Assembly (NCBI GenBank): GCA_019637435.1
Contig: JAHBVO010000002.1
Span: forward strand, 1,155,519 to 1,219,518
Source: Candidatus Obscuribacterales bacterium
Lineage (GTDB): Bacteria; Cyanobacteriota; Vampirovibrionia; Obscuribacterales; Obscuribacteraceae
DNA: 64,000 nt
Direction: 5' to 3'
Shown: one piece after another, positions 38,123-47,268 of the stretch
Layout: each line of letters starts with the position of its first letter
Position numbering within the stretch: position 1 is the stretch's first letter
Notes under the pieces: generated by a model
What the model was told of the DNA's origin: nothing
Seen by the model: only the letters and a program-made list of their open reading frames with translations
The model's database searches: none
Translations under genes and position numbers: made by a program

Positions 38123-40018
38123 CTACTTTGCCTTCTGAACATCTTTCGAGAGCCAGTACTGAGTCCCTTGAGGTGACTGGCTCGACTTTACCGTGACGGA
38201 TATTCCGAGCGCCGGTTCGAGAATCAAATGGGGACTACCTTGCTCTGGCTGCATATAAACCGTTTTCATTGCCGACATCTGGCAGCGAAAGAATTCTGTA
38301 ACCGCTTCGGGACTGTGCGAAGTACTGAAGTTTTGACGCACATTTTTCTCGGTTATTCGCAGGTCGCCCTGCGGTATGGAATCGTTGATTATCGACATCT
38401 CAAAAATCTGCTCAAGGGAATAGAGTTCGTCTGTCTGCTTTGTCAGGGCCGTGAGTACGCTTGGTGTGTCGAGGTTCAGACGTTTTACCCAGCGCAGAAG
38501 CGTCTCACCTCGCTTTCTACTTGGTCCAAACCAGATCTCTCTCTTGCAGCCGGCGCCAATCAATTCAGCAACATGGAAATCGCCCTGTTCCGTCCCAATC
38601 ATCATATAGCTGCCTATCGGCAATCGCTTCAAATAGAATGCACTCAAATCAACCGGAGTGCATGAAATCACAAAGTCGATTGATAGTTCGTTGTTGTCGT
38701 TGTTTGACCGTAGGGCTGAATCTATTCTTGTCCCTTCCGGGACGGGGAGCGAGAACAAGCGAGTGAGCACGGTCAGGTCAGCTACCGTCGTTGATTGCAG
38801 CGGGGATTGATGTGGTGGCATCATGCCTATCGCGCGCAAATCATCGCTCGATGGAAACTGGCTCATGTGCCAGCGTTTTGGCCGAAAGGCCGTGTCCGGT
38901 AAGAGTTTATCGCCGAGGATTTGCGAAACAGTTTCAAACGGAGCGCGCCCAACGCAGTCGCGGATACCACCATGCTCCCGTGTGAAGAATTCGATTACAT
39001 CAGCTTCCGGTATGATGCAAAGTTTTTCCTCAATCACATTTGTTTTACTAAACAGATAATCGCGGTTTGCATCCGTTTCAATTACAAAAGGAGCGATAAA
39101 TGCGCCCGTATCCTTCGCCACATCTTCAAGCATGCCTTCCTGTGATTGATATAGACTGTTGAGCACATTCATTCTGTAAGTATTGATGGTATCAAATGCG
39201 GCATCATCAGGTTGAACTACGAAAGCCTGCCAAACGCCATCTTTCAACACCAGCGGCATGCACCAAACTGAACGAGGGTGCCTCATCAGGCTTTGACCGA
39301 GTGCGGACATCAGCTCTAAACCAATCAAATCCTTCGAGCCGGTAACAAACAGTGCATCCGGCGCTGGTGAAAGGGCTACCACGTCGCCGGCTAAATCAAG
39401 CTCTTCGAACAGTTCCGGCAGCATCAAGCGCGAACCGTCATAAAAGTCCTTCCATGGCGATGTGTAAAAACCGGGCTGCACTACTCGCATTGGACCCGCG
39501 CTAATAGCACGCAAATTGCCCACGGCTATGTCTATCGCATCTTCGACTTCCAGTCCGAGTTCCTCGACATCGATAAAGCGCAGATGTTTCATTGTCTCAG
39601 GATCGTCGAAAACAAGACCCATCGCCAGGACTTCTGCGTAAGGAAAGAATACGATCTCTTTTTCGGCGGAATACGAAGGCTGTTTTCGAAAGGTGATATT
39701 CGCTTGCTGAAAACTTGAGAGAGTGCGCACGCATGGCAAAAGCGATGCCAGTTTCGTATCCGTCTCGCGATTAGAGTGACGAGCGTTCAACAACAGATTG
39801 ATCTGTTTATTCAGAGTAAGAAAGTTGTCGGGGCTTTCGAGTGTCAAGTACTCATGATACATACGCGCGAGGCTCATGAACTGAGGACCTTCGCCATTGT
39901 TCGAAGCCACTGAAAAGTTACTATAGCTAACGGCCCAATCAGACTCACCTGCCTCGCTTAGCAGGTTCAATACTAATGACGCGAACATTTCCTTTGTAAT
40001 TGTGTCCTGTTCGCTCAT
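38123..40018 (-). CDS. DUF1444/YtpQ-like protein with extra C-terminal domain
   Basis: A 631-residue soluble protein without signal peptide or membrane helix. Residues about 110-330 resemble the DUF1444 (YtpQ) fold: FFPYAEVLAMGLVFD, a central LAGDVVALSPAPDALFVTGS and a following VWCMPLVLKDGVWQAFV strand set. The C-terminal half (about 410-610) is a separate alpha/beta region (PVDLSAFYLKRLPIGSYMMIGTE) that I do not recognise. The function of DUF1444 is not known. The weak ATA-rich leader has AAGGA close to ATG 40018. Confidence 0.6.
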   Translation of the reverse strand: MSEQDTITKEMFASLVLNLLSEAGESDWAVSYSNFSVASNNGEGPQFMSLARMYHEYLTLESPDNFLTLNKQINLLLNARHSNRETDTKLASLLPCVRTLSSFQQANITFRKQPSYSAEKEIVFFPYAEVLAMGLVFDDPETMKHLRFIDVEELGLEVEDAIDIAVGNLRAISAGPMRVVQPGFYTSPWKDFYDGSRLMLPELFEELDLAGDVVALSPAPDALFVTGSKDLIGLELMSALGQSLMRHPRSVWCMPLVLKDGVWQAFVVQPDDAAFDTINTYRMNVLNSLYQSQEGMLEDVAKDTGAFIAPFVIETDANRDYLFSKTNVIEEKLCIIPEADVIEFFTREHGGIRDCVGRAPFETVSQILGDKLLPDTAFRPKRWHMSQFPSSDDLRAIGMMPPHQSPLQSTTVADLTVLTRLFSLPVPEGTRIDSALRSNNDNNELSIDFVISCTPVDLSAFYLKRLPIGSYMMIGTEQGDFHVAELIGAGCKREIWFGPSRKRGETLLRWVKRLNLDTPSVLTALTKQTDELYSLEQIFEMSIINDSIPQGDLRITEKNVRQNFSTSHSPEAVTEFFRCQMSAMKTVYMQPEQGSPHLILEPALGISVTVKSSQSPQGTQYWLSKDVQKAK

Positions 40019-40409
40019 TGTCCTTTTGTATATATGAATGCGTGATTCAATTTGTTTGGCCGGATCGGTCGATTCTGGAAATCATCGGTCGAGTTTAAAT
40101 GAATCCGCAGTGATTGCAATAGTCTGTGTCACCGGGATAGTTCTTTTGAACTAGCGAGAACTTGTGTGGGACTTGTGATCGGCTCCTTCGTACGGAGAAT
40201 TTTGACAATATCACAACGGCGAAAACCATTGCTGGTACAGGGTTTTGAGGATTAATGTGTTAAACGTAATTCCACCACTCGACATGTCTCGTTACGTATC
40301 GTATTCTGCAATCGGTGGCGCTAATGAATACGAAATCAAACGACAGGCACCCTGGTTTGTGGTCGTTCTAGCCTGTCGCGTCGATAAAGCCTTTGCGGAG
40401 ATGCTAAAC
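40019..40409. other. Divergent intergenic region
   Basis: About 390 bases between the DUF1444-like gene (-) and the M4 peptidase gene (+). It is AT-richer than its surroundings and presumably holds both promoters, but I see no convincing -35/-10 pair, RNA or repeat. The peptidase frame is open from a TTG at 40245, so translation could begin inside this stretch. Confidence 0.4.
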
Positions 40410-42131
40410 ATGGGACAAAACGATGCCGGAGACGGCTCCAAAGCCGCGCGCGTACAAGAAATTATTGATCATCAGGTAAGTAACGAGTCCAGGCAACATC
40501 TACTGGCGGATGCCCTCGCTCCGGCGCCATCGGCGCTCAGCGACCGCCTCTGGGATAACACTGTTAACGGCATCAAAAAGGTGCCGGACGGCTTCGTGCA
40601 CTCACTTGATCCAAGAAATATCATGCCGAACCTGGCAATTGGTGCCACTATTGGTGTTGCGACCAAAGCATTCTTGCCGGCTACCGGTCCCGCTGGAAAA
40701 GTCGCTGCTGGTGCACTGGGCGCCTGGTTCGTAGGAAAACCCCTTGTCGAGTCCTATTGGCAGGCTGGAACAGCGACGAACATGCTTCAAATGGATCTCG
40801 CGTCCACACATCTGGGTGATATGGTCGGTGGATTGCCGGTCGCCGCAGTTGAAGGTGGTATTGGTGCCAAGCTAGGCTCCATGGGGACTGCAAGACTTCT
40901 CAGTACGAAAGCGGCAGAGCCGTTTGTGAACTGGCGGGATAATCAATGGGCTAAGCTTGACACTAAATATGATGGCGCGAATGCCACGATAAGAACGGCC
41001 GCCTTCGAGCAACTTGGCGTCGGTTCGCCTCTCATGAAACTCGAGCCTGGTCACAGAGCCGGTGTCATTCCACCTTACCTGTTGGAGACTCTGGCGAAAA
41101 ACACCAAAGATAAGGTCTGGACGGACACAATTCACAAGACCGAGTCGCTTGCCGCTAACCTCAAGCCGAAGCAGCCCGGAGAAGGTTTTGTTCAAGTGGA
41201 CTACAAAGGTGCTCGCGAGGTTTTTGACGCGAAGGGTACTGAGAGCGTAGGCACTCGGGCGCGTGTCGAGGGCGAGGCCAAGACCGGAAACGCCGACGTT
41301 GATAACGTCTACGATTTTACCGGCGACGTAAGAGGCTTCTACACTGACGTGCACGGCCGAAATTCCATCGATGGAAAGGGCATGAAGATGCGCTCGACCA
41401 CAAACTATGGTCAGAATTATGAAAACGCATTCTGGGATGGCGAAGGCATGTTCTACGGCAAGCCCGGCGCTCAGAGCCCGTTCAAAACATTTGTGCTGAG
41501 AGATATCACCGGACATGAAATCACACACGGTGTGACCGAGTTCGAGTCGAAACTGGTTTATCGCAATCAGCCCGGTGCGCTTAACGAGCATATCTCAGAT
41601 GTCGGCGGCGCACTCGTCGAGCAGCGCGCTCGCGGGCAGAACGCCAATGAAGCAAGCTGGCTTGTCGGTGAGGGCATCTGGAAGGATAACGTGAACGGCA
41701 GAGCTCTCCGTGATATGAAGAGACCTGGTACCGCATATGATGATGCGGCGATCGGTAAAGACCCGCAACCTGCGCACATGAAGGACTACAATCACACCCG
41801 CGGTGACAACGGCGGAGTTCACTACAACTCCGGAATTCCAAACCGTGCATTCGCTCTCTTTGCGGAATCCATGGGCGGAAAAGCCTATGAGACACCAGCG
41901 AAAATCTGGTACGACGCACGTAAGGCCGCAGGTTCGTCGCCCAGCTTTGCACAGTTCGCATTTGAAACCGTCGAATCGGCCAAACGTCTCGGTCACCCGG
42001 ATGCTGTCGCCAAACTCGAGCAAGCCTGGGGCGATGTGGGCATTAAGCCATCGAAGACAGATACCGGCGTCACTGACGCAGCACCTGTCGTACTCGGCGG
42101 CGTAGGAGCGGACAATCTGCTTCAAAAGTAA
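40410..42131 (+). CDS. Thermolysin-like M4 metallopeptidase
   Basis: A 573-residue zinc peptidase. The M4 active site is intact: HEITH (369-373) with catalytic Glu370, the third zinc ligand Glu393 in LNEHISD (24 residues after the first His, as in thermolysin) and the transition-state His471 in GGVHYNSG. Instead of a FTP/PepSY propeptide and signal peptide, the N-terminus is a polar segment followed by a Gly/Ala-rich hydrophobic stretch (about 70-150) with glycine-zipper spacing. The ATG 40410 follows GGAG by 9 bases; TTG 40245 would add 55 residues without making a clear signal peptide. The route of export, or an intracellular or delivered role, is open. Confidence 0.88.
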   Translation: MGQNDAGDGSKAARVQEIIDHQVSNESRQHLLADALAPAPSALSDRLWDNTVNGIKKVPDGFVHSLDPRNIMPNLAIGATIGVATKAFLPATGPAGKVAAGALGAWFVGKPLVESYWQAGTATNMLQMDLASTHLGDMVGGLPVAAVEGGIGAKLGSMGTARLLSTKAAEPFVNWRDNQWAKLDTKYDGANATIRTAAFEQLGVGSPLMKLEPGHRAGVIPPYLLETLAKNTKDKVWTDTIHKTESLAANLKPKQPGEGFVQVDYKGAREVFDAKGTESVGTRARVEGEAKTGNADVDNVYDFTGDVRGFYTDVHGRNSIDGKGMKMRSTTNYGQNYENAFWDGEGMFYGKPGAQSPFKTFVLRDITGHEITHGVTEFESKLVYRNQPGALNEHISDVGGALVEQRARGQNANEASWLVGEGIWKDNVNGRALRDMKRPGTAYDDAAIGKDPQPAHMKDYNHTRGDNGGVHYNSGIPNRAFALFAESMGGKAYETPAKIWYDARKAAGSSPSFAQFAFETVESAKRLGHPDAVAKLEQAWGDVGIKPSKTDTGVTDAAPVVLGGVGADNLLQK

Positions 42132-42155
42132 GCTTTCATAGCATTGAGAATCGAT

Positions 42156-42189
42156 CAACCCGTGCTCCTCGGAGGAAGAGCGCGGGTTG
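42156..42189. terminator. Terminator-like hairpin
   Basis: A 12-bp stem with a single G-T pair (42156-42167 with 42178-42189, 10-base loop) lies just after the M4 peptidase stop and before the converging DUF2239 gene. No long T run follows. Confidence 0.6.
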
Positions 42190-42272
42190 AGCTTTAAGGC
42201 TCTTTGCTAGCTGGGCCAGAAAGAAGTTGCCGCACATTGGTCGCCGCTTGTTGAACATCAAGGAGTTGTCGC

Positions 42273-42869
42273 TCACTGGGCACCGCTGGTGGTGCTCAGC
42301 AAAGACTCTATGTGATTGCGAAGATCTACCGGCCAGCGTTGTATCAGATCTGCGAGACGTTTTTCATCTCCTGCGAAAAGAGCGCGCGAAGCTTCTTCGA
42401 AATTGACCTCATTGCCTGCCATCGCTGACATGAACTTGTATGCGATTTCTCTTGTCCTTCTCGCGCGATCTGGCTCTTCGCCTTGCTTTCGAGCCGCATC
42501 TACTAGCCTTCGGATAGTTACGGATGCGCCCCCTGGCTGAGTAGCCAGCCACTCCCAATGACGAGGAAGCAGTGTCACTTCCTTTGATACCACTCCCAAC
42601 TTAGGGCGCCCGGGACCAGGCTTCACCTCGTTTTCGGTCGCCGGCGTCTGGGCTTGAGCTTTGCGAATCCGCTCTAAGACGTCTTTCGCGGAGCCTCGAA
42701 AGTCAATTTCGACGAGTTCGCTGTTTGCATCGAAAATTAGAACGCTCGAAGTGGGATTCGAATCTATGAATTCTTTGGTTGCGCGTGCCACCTCGTGCAG
42801 ATCGCCCGAGGCAATCTGATGTTTGTCTGCCGCAAAAGCCGCGCAGTATCTGTTTCTAAGCATCTCCAT
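42273..42869 (-). CDS. DUF2239 family protein
   Basis: A 198-residue cytoplasmic protein with the family core GPGRPKLGVVSKEVTLLP followed by RHWEWLATQPGGAS and RRLVDAAR. The GRPKLG segment resembles an AT-hook-like basic turn, and VTLLPRHWEWL precedes a helix pair, so DNA or protein binding is plausible; the biochemical role is unknown. GAAGG lies upstream of ATG 42869. Two exact palindromic operators about 45-85 bases upstream imply tight transcriptional control, perhaps by this protein itself. Confidence 0.85.
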   Translation of the reverse strand: MEMLRNRYCAAFAADKHQIASGDLHEVARATKEFIDSNPTSSVLIFDANSELVEIDFRGSAKDVLERIRKAQAQTPATENEVKPGPGRPKLGVVSKEVTLLPRHWEWLATQPGGASVTIRRLVDAARKQGEEPDRARRTREIAYKFMSAMAGNEVNFEEASRALFAGDEKRLADLIQRWPVDLRNHIESLLSTTSGAQ

Positions 42870-42911
42870 CTATTACACCACCTTCAGTCTTCCCTCTAAT
42901 TTAGTAGTAGT

Positions 42912-42955
42912 TTCACCCGGGTAAATTTACTATATCACAATTTTACCCGGGTGAA
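42912..42955 (-). promoter_or_regulatory. Double palindromic operator upstream of DUF2239 gene
   Basis: Two 14-base sites, TTCACCCGGGTAAA (42912-42925) and TTTACCCGGGTGAA (42942-42955), are exact reverse complements. Each contains the palindrome ACCCGGGT, and their centres are 30 bases (about three helical turns) apart. Between them, on the - strand, lies TATAGT, a possible -10, with TTCACC as a poor -35 inside the outer site. Binding of a dimeric repressor to both sites would cover the promoter. Confidence 0.75.
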
Positions 42956-43340
42956 TTTGTTCCTTACGGGGAATCTGTTGTTCGTACGCTCGTGATTTCT
43001 TATTGCCGTTTTACCGGGGCATCTGATCTGTTGTTCATTGTTGGTTGACTCTCGCCCGCTCACCGGAATTTCTTAAGCGCAGTCTCAGCAACCGCCGGCG
43101 GCCATGACCTATCTCGACTGCCGAAGCATAGTCACTTCTAGCGTGGTTCGATTGCCACAGGCTTGAAACCTAATAAATACGTGAGGTCGAATCTAACCCT
43201 ATTCGAACCGACCTGTTTTTCGAATTTACTGCGTTTCCGGCTCCGGGGTTCGGTTCAAATGACATTCGACTGATTGGAGCTAGAAACGCTGTTTTTTCGT
43301 AGAAGGTTGTCGAATGCTGTGCGAACCGACATAAGGAGGT

Positions 43341-43433
43341 CGCGCGACATAGGTCGAGGTCCGTTGCGCAGCGCGCGACATAGATGGAGGTCGGTTGCTT
43401 GGCGCGCGGCATAAGTCGACGTCGGTTGCGTAT
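43341..43433. repeat. 31-bp tandem repeat, 3 copies
   Basis: Three diverged 31-bp units start at 43341, 43372 and 43403 (CGCGCGACATAG... pattern) in the gap between the DUF2239 and propeller genes. The rest of the gap (42956-43340) shows no gene. A short - strand open frame across it has no family or ribosome-binding site. Confidence 0.8.
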
Positions 43434-43473
43434 AAGCGGAAGTGAAATGGACCGTTAAATTTTAGGTCGCCGC

Positions 43474-44733
43474 TTAATTTTCCGGCATTGAAATCAGCAT
43501 CAGGCTATCGCGGTCGAAGACGTCCATGCCGCTCTTTGTTTTGTTTTTGGTGACGACGGCTGCAAGCTGTTTTGAATCCGGCGACCATTGTAGAGTCTGA
43601 ACCTGACCGTGCAGTTTTTGCTTGTACTTTCTCCCCGTTGCTTTGACGGTGACTTCGACGGCATCGTCCTCTGTGAGGATTGCTTCTAGTTTGTTATTCG
43701 GACTCGACAAACCTCGTGTCTCCGGCATGGGAACTGACTCAATGACATTTCCATCAATGCTGAGTTTGATGAGTTTGTCGTCGTCAATCAGTTCAATATT
43801 GCCGTCAGGTGCGGTGCCGACGCGAAGTGTTTTCTCGTGAATCTTGATCGGCTGTTCTCTGGCGTAAATAGAAGTTTGGGTTCCGTTTGCCAGCCGCAGA
43901 ATATCCCACTTGTATGAGTCTGCGAGCCAGGTGCCCTCCTCTTGAGGTGTCTTGCGCAAGGTCACGAGATTGGATTGAATCCATGACGCAGGTCCTACAA
44001 GATCATAGAGTTTGAAGTGTTTCGCCGGTTCCAGCAAAGTGAGCGCCTTTCCGCTGGACTCTTCGAAGACTCCGAAACCGACGGCCCCACCATATGCACC
44101 GTTGGTGTTGTCGCTGATCTCGTATGCAACTTTATCCTCAGTAGGGTGCGGCATAGGGCCATCGATGTAACCAAGACTTGGAGCTACTAGCAGCCGTTTC
44201 TTGCCTTCTGCGATGGCATATGAGAACAACTCGTTGCCCTTTTGATTTTCGGCTAGCACTCTTAAGCCGCTTATTGGCTTGAGCTGATGAATGTAATAGA
44301 TTCTATTTCCGTTGGCATTGGGCTCGGGGCACCAGCCGTAGTCGATGATTTTGCGTGCTGATCCATCGTTTGAAATCATCGTAATTTCAGGATCAGCCCA
44401 GCGTGGATTTGCATTTTTCTGATTTCTGCCCTTTTCCAACTCCTTGCTGGAGAAGGCTTCGGCTTCGTGATAATCTGGCTCGTGCGCCTTTCTGACGATC
44501 ACCAGGTTATCTGACTGAGGAATGAACCGTGGCGAGTAGAGTTCTACGTTTTTGTCGTCGAGAACGGTTTTGACCAGTAAGGTTCCGGGGAGCACATTAT
44601 TCTTCGCTGCGGCTGATTGTGGCGCTGCTTGAGCGGCTGACTGAGTCGCGACTTGAACGGTGAGGCTGATGCTCGCGCACAATATCATGCTCGCACGAAA
44701 GCGGATAAGGGATTTTAGCGGATTGAGTTTCAT
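43474..44733 (-). CDS. Exported beta-propeller-like (TolB/WD40-type) protein
   Basis: A 419-residue protein with a signal peptide (about 1-36, Ala-rich cleavage area) and repeating four-strand blocks such as SPRFIPQSDNLVIVRKA, PHPTEDKVAYEIS and LQWSPDSKQLAAVVT. The PDSK/PTEDK turns are typical of TolB/PD40 propeller blades. It likely binds a partner in the periplasm, but the ligand is unknown. I chose ATG 44733 because AGGA lies 7 bases upstream and a signal peptide follows; the frame continues to 44793. Confidence 0.75.
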   Translation of the reverse strand: MKLNPLKSLIRFRASMILCASISLTVQVATQSAAQAAPQSAAAKNNVLPGTLLVKTVLDDKNVELYSPRFIPQSDNLVIVRKAHEPDYHEAEAFSSKELEKGRNQKNANPRWADPEITMISNDGSARKIIDYGWCPEPNANGNRIYYIHQLKPISGLRVLAENQKGNELFSYAIAEGKKRLLVAPSLGYIDGPMPHPTEDKVAYEISDNTNGAYGGAVGFGVFEESSGKALTLLEPAKHFKLYDLVGPASWIQSNLVTLRKTPQEEGTWLADSYKWDILRLANGTQTSIYAREQPIKIHEKTLRVGTAPDGNIELIDDDKLIKLSIDGNVIESVPMPETRGLSSPNNKLEAILTEDDAVEVTVKATGRKYKQKLHGQVQTLQWSPDSKQLAAVVTKNKTKSGMDVFDRDSLMLISMPEN

Positions 44734-44982
44734 TCGGATTCCTGAATAAGGCTGAGAAGGACATTCCATGATAAGTCGAGAAGGATACTTCATCCAACTC
44801 GTCTGACACGTTTATTTAGGAGCCTTTTATGATGAATCAGGCAATTAGTTTCGCCCGTCAGCCATGACGGATTTAAACTTCTTCCGCTGGCTTTCAGCGC
44901 GGCTTTTGAGGGGTTGTGCGTCTTCGTTAATGGGCTTACAATAGAAACTTCAGCGCGTGTCGCGCCTCGCATGGGATAACTT

Positions 44983-46239
44983 ATGATCACGAGCTTGCTA
45001 GTTCGCTGCTCTTATGTCTGGCTTTTCAGCTGGTTCGCCGTTTCGACGACGGCAATTCCGTTCTTATATTTGCAGAAAGGAATTATTGGAGCGTTTTCGG
45101 GTTGCACTTACGTAGTGATAACTGCGACTCTGGCAGGATTATTCAGTCTCCTTCCGCAGGCCGTCGGTCGAATGTGTTTGGGAAGAAAAGCTCAATGGAA
45201 GGAGACCTTCCGAGTCATAGCCAGAGAGCATCTGGGATTATCCAATCCTCTAATTCGCATGGCCGACTTTCTGCTTGTGGCCATAGTACTGACAGTGACG
45301 GCTATTCCTGTTTATGGCTTGTACTGGACTGCCGGCCAGCACCTTGCGTTTACAGCCTGTAGTCTGGGCGCGTACGAGACTGGCGAGCGAATTTCAAAGG
45401 CTGTTCGCGTTTCTACTTCCTGGAATGATGAGACGTTAGTCGGCTTATTCGATAACGAACGAGACGCTGAGCCGCTCACTCCTGGTCGTTATGAAAGCGA
45501 GAAGACACGCGCGGTTAACGATGCAATCGCAAATGTTTATGGCTTTGATAGCCGACAAATGGCACGGCGTTTCAAGCAGCTAGGCGACAATTCCTTGAAG
45601 CTTATGCGCACATCTCCATTCGGTTCGCCTGAAGCCGCTGAGGCAGTCTATTACGCAGAGAGCCGATATTTGAATGCTCTCGATATCTATCGCGATTTTG
45701 GTGCATCTGCAGGATACATCGATACGCTCGCACAGCTGTCATATTGCAATCATTTGATGGGCGATCGAGCTGACAGTTACAGCTATTTTTCGGAGGCACT
45801 ATCTACGGTATCACATATGGAGCCGATGGTGCGCCGGCGGAATTATCGTTCAATATATTCCGTGGGGCGAATGATGGGGATTCATGACCGTCACTATGCG
45901 ACGCTAAGAGGACCGCACCATCGAGGACCAGCGGAGCCATACGTTTTATGGACGATGGGATTGCTCGCTCTTCCCGGCATCGTGTTCTTGCGCTTGCTTA
46001 TGCCATTAGTAATGATGTCCGCTCACGTTCGAAAGGTTTATCGTCGATTGCCTGAACAAACATCGGTACGATGTGCGTTGAGTGATCTGGACACACTGGC
46101 CGTAACTCAGCTCTGTCTCGAACAGCTCGATGCCGCTGACGAAACCACTAAAGTTATGCTAAAGCTAGCCGAAACCGATGATGTTACCGTCGTGCGCACT
46201 ATACTGCGAACTCCGCAACGCCAGTACAACATCGCTTGA
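44983..46239 (+). CDS. Membrane protein of unknown function
   Basis: A 418-residue protein that I do not recognise. Two helices near the N-terminus (about 10-30 and 38-60) and a third (about 100-120) precede a long, probably extracytoplasmic region (about 125-320) with helical TPR-like character (YAESRYLNALDIYRDFG, YFSEAL). A last helix (about 325-345) and a cytoplasmic tail follow. The layout suggests a sensor or scaffold with an exposed helical domain. It is divergent from the propeller-like gene. Confidence 0.7.
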   Translation: MITSLLVRCSYVWLFSWFAVSTTAIPFLYLQKGIIGAFSGCTYVVITATLAGLFSLLPQAVGRMCLGRKAQWKETFRVIAREHLGLSNPLIRMADFLLVAIVLTVTAIPVYGLYWTAGQHLAFTACSLGAYETGERISKAVRVSTSWNDETLVGLFDNERDAEPLTPGRYESEKTRAVNDAIANVYGFDSRQMARRFKQLGDNSLKLMRTSPFGSPEAAEAVYYAESRYLNALDIYRDFGASAGYIDTLAQLSYCNHLMGDRADSYSYFSEALSTVSHMEPMVRRRNYRSIYSVGRMMGIHDRHYATLRGPHHRGPAEPYVLWTMGLLALPGIVFLRLLMPLVMMSAHVRKVYRRLPEQTSVRCALSDLDTLAVTQLCLEQLDAADETTKVMLKLAETDDVTVVRTILRTPQRQYNIA

Positions 46240-46393
46240 GTAGATGCACCCGGGAAGATCGCGCGCTCGTTTGAACCAGTTTGATTCAGGCGATGAAAGT
46301 TTTCAGCGTTGAGGTCGGCGATTATCGCACAGCTGTTTGACTTCAATGTCTCATGGTATATATGAACTCAGATTCTACCTCCGGAGCTCTTAG

Positions 46394-47080
46394 ATGAAGA
46401 CAAAATATGGTGTTTTCAGCGCTAATCTTGCGCTCTTTCTGTTTATCGCATCATCGGTTCAATCAGCACATGCCGGAAGTTTAGAAGATGGGATCAAACT
46501 ATATAACGCCAAAGATTACAGAGGCGCCAAACCTCATTTCGAAACTGCGGCGCGCAACTCTCCAATGTCATGGCAGGCGCACTTCTACCTGGCTAGTACT
46601 ATGATGGCTACGGGAGATTTGCAGGGCGCCCGAACCGAGTTTACCACAGCCTCTAAGATTACGACTAACCCGGAGATCGGGCGTAGATGCCGCGAGGGTC
46701 TGGAGCGCGTGAATAAAATGCTTGCCGGTAGTTCAGCAACTGGTACCGCGCGTAGTGGCTCAAGTGGAACTTCTTCGAGTTCTACGAGCGCCGCATACAG
46801 CCCTGCGGCTGCCGAGGCTGCTAAAGCCTCGGCTGGTAGCGCTAAGCGGCGGGACGAGATTATGTCCAAAGCTCGCGCAGAGTGTGCGGCGATTCGCAGT
46901 CAGGCTGCTGAGCAAATTAAGAATGAGCAACAAAATTCCAACCAACAGTTTAGGCATTCGGACGGATCTGTGAAATACGACATAAGTGACGACCGTGAGG
47001 CGGAAATCAATCGCGAAGCCGAGGAACGCTGCAAACGCATCATGGAAATTGCGGAGCAGACTTGCAAGTCCTATAAGTAG
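46394..47080 (+). CDS. Exported small TPR protein
   Basis: A 228-residue protein with a signal peptide (about 1-28, ending AHAG), one or two TPR hairpins (about 30-105, including DYRGAKPHFETAARN and GDLQGARTEFTTASK), a Ser/Gly/Thr/Ala linker (about 115-150) and a charged helical tail with CAAIRSQAAEQIKNEQQ. Cysteines recur in the tail and could form disulfides. GGAG lies 7 bases before ATG 46394. Likely a periplasmic binding scaffold. Confidence 0.8.
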   Translation: MKTKYGVFSANLALFLFIASSVQSAHAGSLEDGIKLYNAKDYRGAKPHFETAARNSPMSWQAHFYLASTMMATGDLQGARTEFTTASKITTNPEIGRRCREGLERVNKMLAGSSATGTARSGSSGTSSSSTSAAYSPAAAEAAKASAGSAKRRDEIMSKARAECAAIRSQAAEQIKNEQQNSNQQFRHSDGSVKYDISDDREAEINREAEERCKRIMEIAEQTCKSYK

Positions 47081-47268
47081 CTTGTCGTGAAGCTCAGAAG
47101 TTCAAGGCACCTCAGTCGCGATTGCATGGTCTTCCGTGATCTCATGCGCGCCAATGGTTTAAGGAAAAATATTCGGCAATATCGTAATTTCCCCAAGTGA
47201 CATCGTTAATGGTTTTCGTAGAATAGAGTTCGCTATTTTAAAGCCTTAACGCTGCACTTAACTGAAAA

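Noticed and set aside
43143..43158. GTGGTTCGATTGCCAC, similar to a tRNA T-arm
   Set aside because: No acceptor, D-arm or anticodon arm could be folded around it.
43170..43412. 80-residue frame on the - strand in the DUF2239-propeller gap
   Set aside because: No Shine-Dalgarno, no family, and it runs into the 31-bp repeats.
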